From positions 776,112 through 840,111 of the forward strand of contig SOPS01000004.1 of NCBI GenBank assembly GCA_005239175.1: a DNA stretch of 64,000 nucleotides, read 5' to 3'. The DNA is from a halophilic archaeon SHRA6 (lineage in GTDB: Archaea; Halobacteriota; Halobacteria; Halobacteriales; Haloferacaceae). Below are positions 1 to 8,562 of this stretch, in pieces. The notes beneath the pieces were generated by a model. The model saw only the letters and a list, made by a program, of their open reading frames with translations, made no database searches and was not told the origin of the DNA. Numbering within the stretch: position 1 is the first letter of the stretch; each line of letters starts with the position of its first letter. Position numbers and translations under genes: made by a program.

Positions 1-1991
1 TATACGAGGCACCCGAACCGGTGCTGCCGCTCTTGTGTATGATGCGGACACAGGGCGGCGAAGAGCGCGGAAAGTACTATACTGAAGACACCCCCGTTGA
101 GACAGTCAACGAAACGCTCTCATCTGGTGGGTTCACGGGCTATCTCGAACTCTCTGAAAACGTCCTGTCGGGCGATTACTACGTGGTCTACTACGGCGGC
201 AAGGCGATGAGCGTCGCGTTCGTTGGCAACAGCCGAAAGCTCCACACCGACGAGGAGGCGTTCGATCTACTCACCGACGAGGTCGGTATCTATACTGTCA
301 GAAGTGTCGATATTGCGGTGACAGAGATTCCGAGCGCAGATTCTGATACCGCAGTCGGCGCGTCAAGCGGTGGCGATAGCGACAATGAGGGCGAGATGGA
401 AGCCACGAGCGACCCTGCTGAGACGAGCGAAGCAGGCAACATAGACGACACCGCAAGAGCAACCGATACAGCCGACGCTGACGCCGGCGACGAGGCAATT
501 GATGCGGGTAGTGACGCGGATAGTGACACGGAACCAGAGGCTGACACCGCCGCGGCGATCGAATCAATTTCAGACACAGCAGCCGAAGAGACAACGGCAC
601 CGCCGAGTGAGTCGACAGCACCTGAGTCAGACGCGCCGGTCGATCAATCGACAACAACTGCGTCAAACGACGCTCGAGAAACAGCTGAATCACCGCCAGA
701 GCCAGACGAATCCGACGATCCGCTGGCAGACGATACCCATCCTCGGGCTTCCGAACGAGACTCGGGCTCTTCTGAGAGTTCATCGGTAAGCGCGGACAAC
801 TCGAGGGCATTTCGTGGAGAGGCCCAGTGGCGCGAGACACGATCGATCCCGTCGCTCGATCCGGCAAAATCCCGCCCCGACTCAAACGGTGCATCGGGTG
901 CGAAAGCATCTTCCCAACAGGGAGGTGCAAACAGCGTCCGGACAGTGAAACAAGCAAACCAGCCCTCGCAATCAGCCCAGTCAGATCGTTCGCGACAGCG
1001 CCGATCGGCCCGGCCTTCCGACCGTGCTGGAGCTGAGGCAAAGCTCGCGCGTGCAAAAAAACTCTACAAGCAGCTCCAGGAGAAAGCCGAACGTCTCGAG
1101 GCCGAACGCGACAGTGCCCGCGAAGAGCGCGATGAGGCGCGGAAGCAGGCCGATCGACTCAAATCGAAAGTCGAAGGCCTCGAATCCGAAATCGACCGTC
1201 TCAACACGGAAATCGAACGGCTAGAGGCAACCCAGACAGACACAGCCAGTGACGAGAGCGGGCGATCGATTTCGACGGCAGAGGCGATCGCCGGCACGAA
1301 CCTCTTCGTTCGGTACGCCAGCAAAGGCAAAACGACGCTCGAGGATATACACGGCGGCGACGGCACACAGACAGATCTGCGGGAAAACCTCCGGCTGGAA
1401 AAACACACCTCCTTCGACAGCGAGGACTGCAGCGTCGAAGGTGACTCCTACGAGGAATTCCTGACTGAAACGATCCAGTACCGCTTTACCCGGTGGGTCG
1501 TCGAAGAGCTGTTGTTCGAAATCATCGACACCGGCAATCAACACGGACTCGGAGACCTCTACGACTGTATCCCACACATCGATCGTGCAGAGTTCGACGG
1601 TGAGGTTGAACTCCAACCGGCGGAAGGAGAGGGCGACGAACCGCTCATGGCAACGTTTGACGTCGTGTTGCGCGATCGAATGGGCGAGCCGCTTTTGATC
1701 GCGAACTTCAACGACACCAGACAGCCCGCACGATCGGGGATGATCGAATCACTCGTGCGGTCGGGGAAGGATCTCTGTGAGCGAAGCGATGCCTTCGGCG
1801 GATCGATCGCCGTCACGTCGAGCTTTTTCGATCCCAGTGCACTAGAGGCAGCCGGCGACGCGACTGGCGGTGGGCTGCTGAGCAGAAATAAAGCAAAAAG
1901 CTACGTCAAGATCGGACGAAAGCTGGGGTTCCATCTGTGTCTAGTCGAGAGCCGTGAGAACGACTTCCATATGAGCGTCCCCGAACTCTGA
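1..1991 (+). CDS. Large acidic coiled-coil protein, 5' end missing
   Basis: The reading frame is open at the left edge of the window, so the true start lies upstream. A GTG at 21 and ATGs at 39 and 42 are in frame, but the residues before them read as coding. The visible part has a beta-rich N-terminal segment (about the first 100 residues), a long Asp/Glu/Ser/Thr-rich linker (about residues 100-330), a clear coiled coil rich in Glu, Arg and Lys (about 335-405) and a globular C-terminal domain of some 230 residues. No catalytic motif is obvious. The linker is typical of haloarchaeal disordered segments. The gene is convergent with the small winged-helix gene, 17 bases apart. I do not recognise a function. 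The protein at 38711 has a similar overall layout. Confidence 0.8.
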   Translation, partial: YEAPEPVLPLLCMMRTQGGEERGKYYTEDTPVETVNETLSSGGFTGYLELSENVLSGDYYVVYYGGKAMSVAFVGNSRKLHTDEEAFDLLTDEVGIYTVRSVDIAVTEIPSADSDTAVGASSGGDSDNEGEMEATSDPAETSEAGNIDDTARATDTADADAGDEAIDAGSDADSDTEPEADTAAAIESISDTAAEETTAPPSESTAPESDAPVDQSTTTASNDARETAESPPEPDESDDPLADDTHPRASERDSGSSESSSVSADNSRAFRGEAQWRETRSIPSLDPAKSRPDSNGASGAKASSQQGGANSVRTVKQANQPSQSAQSDRSRQRRSARPSDRAGAEAKLARAKKLYKQLQEKAERLEAERDSAREERDEARKQADRLKSKVEGLESEIDRLNTEIERLEATQTDTASDESGRSISTAEAIAGTNLFVRYASKGKTTLEDIHGGDGTQTDLRENLRLEKHTSFDSEDCSVEGDSYEEFLTETIQYRFTRWVVEELLFEIIDTGNQHGLGDLYDCIPHIDRAEFDGEVELQPAEGEGDEPLMATFDVVLRDRMGEPLLIANFNDTRQPARSGMIESLVRSGKDLCERSDAFGGSIAVTSSFFDPSALEAAGDATGGGLLSRNKAKSYVKIGRKLGFHLCLVESRENDFHMSVPEL

Positions 1992-2008
1992 TCGACCGAC
2001 AGTTGGCG

Positions 2009-2314
2009 CTAATTTTCGATTTCTGCGGCGTCATCGATCCGCATCGTCGAGAGCTTCTCGACGGTTTCGTCGAGTTTCTCGTCGAGTTCGTCGACGAATT
2101 CTGCGGTGCGTTCGGTTGTGATCGCACCCTGGCTCGATGGCTCGATCAGGTTCTCCTCTTCGAGCACCCGTAGGGAGTATCGAACCTTGTGGTGTGGGTA
2201 CCCGGTCTCGTTCGACATCTTGACGATGCCGATCGGCTCGTTCTCGATGACCATGCGGAGCACTTGCAGATGCCGTTCCAGCATATCAACTTCTTTTTCA
2301 AGTCGGTCTATCAT
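2009..2314 (-). CDS. Small winged-helix transcriptional regulator with C-terminal coiled coil
   Basis: This 101-residue protein has an N-terminal helix, then a winged-helix core (about residues 15-65) in which HKVRYSLRVLEEENLIEPS looks like recognition helix plus wing. A charged helix at the end (about 70-95) probably dimerises. It is most likely a haloarchaeal DNA-binding regulator. A TATA-like TTTTAAAA lies at about 2342-2349, roughly 30 bases before the ATG, so the mRNA is probably leaderless. It is transcribed divergently from purA with some 250 bases between the two starts, so control of purA is possible but only an inference. Confidence 0.75.
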   Translation of the reverse strand: MIDRLEKEVDMLERHLQVLRMVIENEPIGIVKMSNETGYPHHKVRYSLRVLEEENLIEPSSQGAITTERTAEFVDELDEKLDETVEKLSTMRIDDAAEIEN

Positions 2315-2490
2315 GCCATTTGTTAACTTGTCTTTTTGGGTTTTAAAAGTTGCTGTCTACGATGCGGGTCAACTGCGTGATTCGAACGTTTATCATGAGA
2401 GGAGTTAACAGTTCGGGTTTGTGTGAGCACGACGCACAACCATGAACAATACATATCATTGCACTACCGCTGTTTTTGAAACTTTCATAT

Positions 2491-2506
2491 ATACACATAT
2501 GTGTAT
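2491..2506. promoter_or_regulatory. 16-bp perfect palindrome upstream of purA, candidate operator
   Basis: ATACACATATGTGTAT is its own reverse complement. It lies 27 bases upstream of the purA TATA-like box (TTTATC at 2533-2538) and about 55 bases before the purA ATG, a usual place for an archaeal activator or repressor. It may bind a dimeric regulator such as the divergent winged-helix protein. AT-rich palindromes of this size can occur by chance, so confidence is modest. Confidence 0.4.
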
Positions 2507-2560
2507 TGCGTGCGGTCGACGACCGTAATGTGTTTATCGGGCGCTCGAGAACCTCCGAAC

Positions 2561-3907
2561 ATGACCGTCACTATCGTCGGTTCCCAACTTGGCGACGAGG
2601 GCAAAGGTGCGCTTGTCGACCTGTGGGGTGGCGACGCGGACGTCGTAGTTCGATATCAAGGCGGCGACAACGCCGGCCACACTGTCGTCGAGGGAGGCAC
2701 TGAATACAAGCTGTCGCTCGTGCCGAGCGGGGCTGTACGAGGAAAAATTGGCGTGCTCGGCAACGGGTGCGTTGTCAACCCGAATACGCTATTTTCGGAA
2801 ATTGATGATCTGCGTGATCGCGGACTCGACCCCGACGTTCGGGTCGCAGAGCGCGCACACGTGATCCTCCCATATCACCGCGTGCTGGATGGGATCGAAG
2901 AAAAGGCAAAGAGCGGCTCTGATCTTGCAGCAGGGACGACAAAGCGCGGCATCGGCCCGACGTACGAGGACAAGGCCGGCCGCCGCGGGGTTCGCGTCGG
3001 CGACCTGCTTGATCCGGACGTCCTGCGCGATCGGCTCGAATACGTCGTTCCACAGAAGCGCGCACTTGCAGAGGCCGTCTACGGCCTGGATGTCGACGAA
3101 GGCGAACACGCCGACGCCTTCGATGTCGACGCGTTATTCGAGCGCTACCGGGCGATCGGCGAACGGCTCGCCGGTGAGGAGATGACCGTCAACGCCGGTG
3201 ATTTCCTCGGTGATCGGCTCGATGGCGGCGACGAGTTGCTGTTCGAAGGCGCACAAGGAACGTCGATCGACATCGACCACGGCATTTACCCGTACGTCAC
3301 CTCCTCGAACCCGACTGCGGGTGGCGCAGCAACCGGCACCGGTGTTGGCCCGACTGTTATTGGCCGCGGCGAGGTTGTTGGTATCGTCAAAGCCTACCTT
3401 TCGCGGGTTGGCACCGGACCGCTCCCGACCGAGCTCGACGGCAACGAAGCCGACGAGGAACTCGCCGACTACATCCGCGAAAAAGGCGGCGAGTTCGGAA
3501 CTGTCACCGGCCGGCCGCGCCGGATCGGCTGGCTCGATATGCCCATGTTGCGGCACGCAACGCGCGCAAACGGGTTTACCGGCCTTGCGGTCAATCACAT
3601 CGACGTGCTCGCCGGGTTGGACGCGATCGAGGTCGGCCACGCCTACGAACTCGACGGGGAGACGATCGAAACCATGCCCTCGACAACAGAGCGGTGGGGT
3701 GACTGTGAGCCAGTGCTCCGATCGTTTGAGCCGTGGCCAGAGGTCGATTGGACCGACGTTTCAGAGTCCGGCTACGACGCGATTCCTGAGAACGCGCAGG
3801 CGTACCTCGAATACATCAGCGATGAACTTGATGTGCCGATCTACGCGATCGGCGTCGGTCCGGATCGCGAAGAGACGATCGCGCTCGCGAATCCGTTCGA
3901 GCAGTAG
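2561..3907 (+). CDS. purA: Adenylosuccinate synthetase
   Basis: This enzyme joins IMP and aspartate using GTP to give adenylosuccinate, the first step to AMP. The 448-residue length fits the family. The N-terminal GDEGKG loop (residues 11-16) carries the catalytic Asp12, and GDNAGHTV (35-42) carries His40. The KRGIGPTYEDKAGR block and the GTG(V)GPT region are also intact. An upstream in-frame ATG at 2501 exists, but the start at 2561 is chosen because the family signature begins at once there and the TATA-like TTTATC at 2533-2538 fits a leaderless transcript. It works with purB and purNH nearby. It is convergent with purNH. Confidence 0.97.
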   Translation: MTVTIVGSQLGDEGKGALVDLWGGDADVVVRYQGGDNAGHTVVEGGTEYKLSLVPSGAVRGKIGVLGNGCVVNPNTLFSEIDDLRDRGLDPDVRVAERAHVILPYHRVLDGIEEKAKSGSDLAAGTTKRGIGPTYEDKAGRRGVRVGDLLDPDVLRDRLEYVVPQKRALAEAVYGLDVDEGEHADAFDVDALFERYRAIGERLAGEEMTVNAGDFLGDRLDGGDELLFEGAQGTSIDIDHGIYPYVTSSNPTAGGAATGTGVGPTVIGRGEVVGIVKAYLSRVGTGPLPTELDGNEADEELADYIREKGGEFGTVTGRPRRIGWLDMPMLRHATRANGFTGLAVNHIDVLAGLDAIEVGHAYELDGETIETMPSTTERWGDCEPVLRSFEPWPEVDWTDVSESGYDAIPENAQAYLEYISDELDVPIYAIGVGPDREETIALANPFEQ

Positions 3908-3989
3908 CTACCAGTTGCGAATCTTTTCGAGCAGTACGCGGTCACAAAAACACAGCCCACCGAGGAGCCAGAGCGCTTGGCAGCTGAGT

Positions 3990-5573
3990 TCAGTCGTGTC
4001 TGAACGATCGCATGCCAGTGAACGCCATCGCAACGTCATGTTCGTCAGCGGCGGCGATCACGTCCTCATCGTTAACAGATCCGCCGGGTTGGATCACCGC
4101 GCGCACGCCGGCTTCGGCGGCAACCGCCACGCCGTCAGGGAAGGGGAAGAACGCGTCAGAAGCCATCACCGTCCCTTCGGCGTCTTTGCCGTCGGCGTCG
4201 CGATCGGCCTTTTTCACCGCGAGTTCGACCGCGTCAACGCGGGAGACCTGCCCAACCCCGAGGCTCACGGTCTCTGTGCCCGTCGCGAAGAGGATGCCGT
4301 TCGATTTGACGTGTTTGAGTGTTTTCCACGCAAACAGCATCGTTTCAATCTCTTCATCGGTCGGAATTCGCTCGGTCACAAACTCGAGATCATCGGCGGT
4401 GACTGTCGAGAGATCGCGCTCTTGAACGAGGCGGCCGCCGACGATCGGCTTTTCGGCCATCCGCTCTGTGATCGTCGAGACGTCACCGACCGCCAACACG
4501 CGGAGGTTCTCCTTGCGAGTAAGCACATCCAACGCGGCGTCGGTGTATTCGGGCGCGAGGACGACCTCCTTGAACGAGTCGACGATCTGTTCGGCGGTCG
4601 CGGCATCACACTCGCGGTTGAGCGCGACGATGCCGCCAAAGGCGCTCTTTGCGTCGGTCCGCAGTGCGCGATCGTACGCGTCTGCGAGGGTGTCGGCTAC
4701 GGCTGCGCCGGCGGGGTTCGTGTGTTTGATGACCGCCGCAGCGGGGCGATCGAACTCCTTGATCAGGTTTAGCGCACCGTCTGCGTCGTTGTAGTTGTTG
4801 TACGACAGGGCCTTTGCGCCCTCGTTGAGCTGTGTCGCGGTGACGACGTTCGCCTCCTCGCAGCCATCGTCGGCGTACACCGCAGCGTCTTGGTGGGGGT
4901 TTTCGCCGTAGCGAAGCGAGTCTGCGAGGTCGTCGGAGACGACTCGTCGCTGGGGAAAGTCTCCGCCAGTATCACCGTCGACTTCGACGGTTCCCGCGTC
5001 CCGATCAACTCTCACACGATCCTCCGCGAACCACCGCACCGCTCGTGGGTAGGCGCTGAACTCTGCGTCGTACAGCACCCGCTGTTTCAGGCTGTCGACG
5101 TCGTCATCCTCGTAAACAGGGACTGCCTCCTGGGTGACGATCGGGCCAGCGTCGATTTCCTCTGTAACCACGTGGACCGTACAGCCGCCCATCCGAACGC
5201 CGGCGTCGAGGACCTGTTCGTGTGCGTCCATTCCGGGGAATGCCGGCAACAGCGAGGGGTGAACGTTCAGGATCGTTGGCGCCTCGGTGATGAATGTCTC
5301 CGTCAAGACACGCATGTAGCCGTCCAGACAGACGAGATCGAAGTCGTACGCCTCCAGTCGCTCGAGGATCCGCTGCTCGTGGGACGCTCTCGATTCGCCG
5401 TCCTCGCGGGTGACGACTTCCGTCGGGATGCCGTACTCGCTGGCGGATTCAGTGATCGGCGCGCCCTCCTGATTTGTCACCACGACAGAGACCATCGCGT
5501 CGCCGGGTTCGGTTTCAGCGATGTGCAGCAGATTCCGTCCGCGGTTGCTCGCCAGGCCTGCGATCTTTCGCAT
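3990..5573 (-). CDS. purNH: PurN-PurH fusion: GAR transformylase plus AICAR transformylase
   Basis: The 527-residue protein joins two formyl-transfer domains of purine synthesis. Residues 1-190 are PurN-like: an N-terminal GLASNRGRNL loop, NVHPSLLPAFPG (103-114) with catalytic Asn103 and His105, and Asp141 in the EIDAGPI segment. Residues 210-527 match the AICAR transformylase part of PurH, including KHTNPAG (283-289). The MGS-like IMP cyclohydrolase domain of bacterial PurH is absent, consistent with archaea using another enzyme (PurO type) for ring closure. This domain pairing is known in haloarchaea. It is divergent from purB with 187 bases between the starts. A TATA-like ATATATTTG on this strand lies near 5631-5640. 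Confidence 0.93.
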   Translation of the reverse strand: MRKIAGLASNRGRNLLHIAETEPGDAMVSVVVTNQEGAPITESASEYGIPTEVVTREDGESRASHEQRILERLEAYDFDLVCLDGYMRVLTETFITEAPTILNVHPSLLPAFPGMDAHEQVLDAGVRMGGCTVHVVTEEIDAGPIVTQEAVPVYEDDDVDSLKQRVLYDAEFSAYPRAVRWFAEDRVRVDRDAGTVEVDGDTGGDFPQRRVVSDDLADSLRYGENPHQDAAVYADDGCEEANVVTATQLNEGAKALSYNNYNDADGALNLIKEFDRPAAAVIKHTNPAGAAVADTLADAYDRALRTDAKSAFGGIVALNRECDAATAEQIVDSFKEVVLAPEYTDAALDVLTRKENLRVLAVGDVSTITERMAEKPIVGGRLVQERDLSTVTADDLEFVTERIPTDEEIETMLFAWKTLKHVKSNGILFATGTETVSLGVGQVSRVDAVELAVKKADRDADGKDAEGTVMASDAFFPFPDGVAVAAEAGVRAVIQPGGSVNDEDVIAAADEHDVAMAFTGMRSFRHD

Positions 5574-5683
5574 ACGTCACCTCTCAGAGCGGTAGCGAAA
5601 AACAGTTGCGGTCGACCTGAGGCGTGTACACAAATATATGTATTCAAATCCTGAATATCCGGGATGAATCGCCGGGTTGTATC

Positions 5684-5705
5684 CACAATTTTGTATACAA
5701 TTGTG
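5684..5705. promoter_or_regulatory. Inverted repeat between purNH and purB, candidate operator
   Basis: The arms CACAATT (5684-5690) and AATTGTG (5699-5705) are perfect reverse complements around an 8-base spacer. The centre contains TTGTATACAA, itself a palindrome. A second small palindrome, GTGTACAC, lies at 5624-5631 on the purNH side. Both sites sit between the divergent starts of purNH and purB and could bind a purine regulator. No protein in the window is proven to bind them. Confidence 0.35.
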
Positions 5706-5760
5706 TCGGATACTGTTGATAACCGACATCCTTTTTGCGAGTTCGTCTCGACGTTGCGGT

Positions 5761-7173
5761 ATGACACTGCCCAGATCGGATCCGCTTTCGGCGGTCTCGC
5801 CGATCGACGGCCGCTACGCGGGTCGGACCGCGCCGCTGTCGCCGTACACCAGCGAATCCGCCCTGATGCGGGCTCGAACCCGCGTCGAGGTCGAGTATCT
5901 GATCGCGTTGGCCGCACACCCCGAGACAGACGTATCAATTTCTGACGCGGAAGTCGATGGGCTCCGTTCGATCGTTTCGGGGTTCGACGCCGAGGACGCA
6001 CGCGTAATCAAACAGCTCGAAACCGAGGGTTCCCACGGCTACAGCGCGACAAATCACGACGTGAAGGCCGTCGAGTACTTCCTCCGAATTCGGATCGACG
6101 ATGCGACGGCGATCACTGACGCTGAGCGACTCTATCCGTGGATTCACTTTGGACTGACCAGTGAGGACGTAAACAACCTCGCCCACAGAATACTCGTCTC
6201 GGGGGCGATGGAGTCTGTGGTGATTCCGGCGGCCAGAGACGTCCGTGACTCGCTCGTCAAGCTCGCCCAGGAGAACCGCGACGTGGCGATGCTTGCGCGG
6301 ACCCACGGCCAGCCTGCAACGCCGACGACGTTCGGCAAAGAGATGGCCGTCTACGCTGCACGACTCGGACGAACGATCGCCCGCACGGAGGCTGCCCGCG
6401 AAGAACTGAGCGGCAAACTCGCCGGCGCGTCCGGGACATACGCCGCCCACGTGGCAGCGTACCCAGATATCGACTGGCAGGCATTCGCGGAATCGTTCGT
6501 CACCGACCTCGGGCTACAGCACACCCCGCTTTCGACACAGGTCAACCCCTGTGACGACCTTGCGGCAGTCTTTGATGCGCTGGCGGCGATCAACAACGTC
6601 CTCCTCGACCTCGATCGCGATATGTGGCTGTACATCTCCGATCGCTATCTCGGTCAAGAGACCGCCGCTGGCGAGACGGGCTCCTCGACAATGCCGCACA
6701 AGGTGAATCCGATCGACTTCGAAAACAGCGAGGGGAACCTCTCGAAAGCCACGAGCGACCTCACGTTTCTCAGAGACTACGTGACGACCTCGCGGCTACA
6801 GCGAGACCTCTCGGATTCGACAGTCAAACGCAACATCGGCGCGGCGTTCGCCCACTGTTTGATCGGGTACCGGAAAACAGAAACCGGTCTCTCGAAGGTC
6901 GTTCCCAACGAGATCGTCATGCGCGAGGAGCTTGCGGCGACACCCGAGATTATCGGCGAGGCCGTCCAGACGATCCTCCGCCGGGAGGGCGACACCGAAG
7001 CCTACGAGCGTGTCAAGGGACTCACCCGCGGCCAAGAGGTCACGATCGAGGACTTTCACGAACTGTTCGGCGATCTCGACATCCCCGAATCGGTCCGTGA
7101 CGAACTGCTGGCACTCACGCCGAACGGGTACACTGGGGTCGCCTCAGCGCTCGTCGATCGGATTAACGAGTAA
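5761..7173 (+). CDS. purB: Adenylosuccinate lyase
   Basis: This enzyme splits adenylosuccinate to AMP and fumarate, and SAICAR to AICAR. The 470-residue protein has the superfamily signature GSSTMPHKVNPI near residues 306-317, holding the flexible catalytic loop, and a TxxxHGQ-type block (ARTHGQPATPTTFGKE). The start at 5761 (MTLPRSD) is chosen because the conserved VSPIDGRYAG segment follows immediately. Longer in-frame extensions cross the AT-rich promoter region. The substrate product of PurA is made by the gene 1.8 kb to the left. Confidence 0.97.
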   Translation: MTLPRSDPLSAVSPIDGRYAGRTAPLSPYTSESALMRARTRVEVEYLIALAAHPETDVSISDAEVDGLRSIVSGFDAEDARVIKQLETEGSHGYSATNHDVKAVEYFLRIRIDDATAITDAERLYPWIHFGLTSEDVNNLAHRILVSGAMESVVIPAARDVRDSLVKLAQENRDVAMLARTHGQPATPTTFGKEMAVYAARLGRTIARTEAAREELSGKLAGASGTYAAHVAAYPDIDWQAFAESFVTDLGLQHTPLSTQVNPCDDLAAVFDALAAINNVLLDLDRDMWLYISDRYLGQETAAGETGSSTMPHKVNPIDFENSEGNLSKATSDLTFLRDYVTTSRLQRDLSDSTVKRNIGAAFAHCLIGYRKTETGLSKVVPNEIVMREELAATPEIIGEAVQTILRREGDTEAYERVKGLTRGQEVTIEDFHELFGDLDIPESVRDELLALTPNGYTGVASALVDRINE

Positions 7174-7325
7174 ACTCAGCGCTCGTCGATCGGCTCGACG
7201 AGAAAATCGTCGGTGAGATCTCTGGGCGATCGAAACCACCGCAATGGAGACGCGAGGATCTGGACAGGATCTGACCGTGAAATCGAGAGCAACGTTTTTC
7301 AGTTTTCCGCGAGCAGTGCCGATCG

Positions 7326-7628
7326 ATGCCCTCCGACGACTACTCGGTCTTCGAAGAGACCGATGATGGATCGACAGAGCCCTCGAAAACCAACGAAGAG
7401 ACGGCCGAGACGCCCAAATTGGGCCACGACGACGAACGCGGCTGTCCGAAGTGTGGCTGTACAGAAGCTGACTTCGACGAAATAGCCACGAGTGGCAGCG
7501 GCCTCACTAAACTATTCGACATCCAGAACAGACAGTTTACCGTCGTCTCCTGTGTCGACTGTGGCTACTCGGAACTGTATCGCGGCCAGTCAAAACACAA
7601 CGTGTTAGACTTCTTCCTCGGCGGCTGA
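7326..7628 (+). CDS. Zinc-ribbon nucleic-acid-binding-type protein
   Basis: A 100-residue acidic protein. After a disordered N-terminus (about 35 residues) come two CxxC knuckles, CPKC near residue 39 and CVDC near 77, which should bind one zinc. Between and after them lie a hydrophobic Thr-Lys-Leu-Phe-Asp segment and the C-terminal NVLDFFLGG. This spacing is like the small archaeal Zn-ribbon family often annotated as DUF2082. The target is unknown. It stands alone between purB and the leftward UspA gene. Confidence 0.8.
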   Translation: MPSDDYSVFEETDDGSTEPSKTNEETAETPKLGHDDERGCPKCGCTEADFDEIATSGSGLTKLFDIQNRQFTVVSCVDCGYSELYRGQSKHNVLDFFLGG

Positions 7629-7668
7629 TCGCCGTCGAATCTCGGTGGCTGACGACAGTGGATACAGA

Positions 7669-8472
7669 CTACTGCTCGGCTCGTGCGTGGGCAACCACAA
7701 CCGGAGAGACTGCGTGGTCTGTAACGTCAGCGGCGGTCGACCCAAACACGAAGCGCTTGAGTGGCCCCGACTGGGGTGCACCGATAACAGTCACGTCATA
7801 GTAGGCTGACTGCTCGATAATCGCCTCAGTGGCCGACGGTGCCTCGTAGTGCCACGTATCGACTTCGACATCGGTGTCACTGATTCCAGCGCGTGCATTT
7901 GAGAGCAGCCGCTGTCCATCGACCGTACTGTCCGGCGTCTGGACATGAAAGAGATCAACCGCCGCACCGGAAACTTCCGCCAGTGCGATCGCGGTCTCGA
8001 TCGCCAACGGCGAGTTTGGGCCCTCAGTAATGGGGACGAGGATCGAGGCGAGCGTGTTAAATTGGCTGCCGCGATCGACAGTCAACACGTCTGCCTCCCC
8101 GTTGCGGGCGAGCTTTGCTGTCGTTGTCGGTCGGAGGTCGTCGAGCAGCCCAGCGCGCCGTTCACGATCGGTGACAACCACAGAGGCGTCAACGCGATCG
8201 GCCAACAGATCTAGGCTCCGATCGGGATTGGGAACAGATTGTACATCGACGCGATGATCCGGAGAGCGGTTGGCCACAGCCGAGACTGACTCGGACTCAA
8301 CAGCGGCATACAGCGGAACGTCCCGCCAGGCAGCGATCGCCTCTGCGAGCGCGGTGGGCGCCGCAGACGCGAGATTCTCACCGTCGTCGACATCAGGCGC
8401 AAACAAACAAGCACCCGAGGGGCCGCTCCTGTCGAGATTGAGATCGACGGAACCGCGAACGTCCGTGAGCAT
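7669..8472 (-). CDS. Tandem universal stress protein (UspA) domains
   Basis: The 267-residue protein contains two UspA-like halves. The C-terminal half (about 138-267) is well formed, with the LVPITEG start and a GAPQSGPLKRFVFGSTAADVT segment resembling the ATP-binding Gx2Gx9G(S/T) motif. The N-terminal half (about 15-130) is more divergent and ends in ADVLTVDRG. The role is probably nucleotide sensing or stress adaptation in the cytoplasm; the binding partner is unknown. It is transcribed alone, leftward, away from the lysine genes' downstream end. Confidence 0.8.
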   Translation of the reverse strand: MLTDVRGSVDLNLDRSGPSGACLFAPDVDDGENLASAAPTALAEAIAAWRDVPLYAAVESESVSAVANRSPDHRVDVQSVPNPDRSLDLLADRVDASVVVTDRERRAGLLDDLRPTTTAKLARNGEADVLTVDRGSQFNTLASILVPITEGPNSPLAIETAIALAEVSGAAVDLFHVQTPDSTVDGQRLLSNARAGISDTDVEVDTWHYEAPSATEAIIEQSAYYDVTVIGAPQSGPLKRFVFGSTAADVTDHAVSPVVVAHARAEQ

Positions 8473-8562
8473 GTACTCTCAGATGAAACGGCATCTTACA
8501 TAAATCACCGCGATCGATCTCACATGCTGGCGATCTTGCGTTCGGTCACCGCCGCTCGGTGG

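Noticed and set aside
298..1056. Open frame of 252 codons on the minus strand
   Set aside because: It is opposite the acidic linker of the large protein; its product is Arg/Leu/Ser-rich with no start signal and no family resemblance.
3198..4772. Open frame of 524 codons on the plus strand over purA and purNH
   Set aside because: It covers the end of purA in another frame and the antisense of purNH, both of which have clear catalytic motifs.
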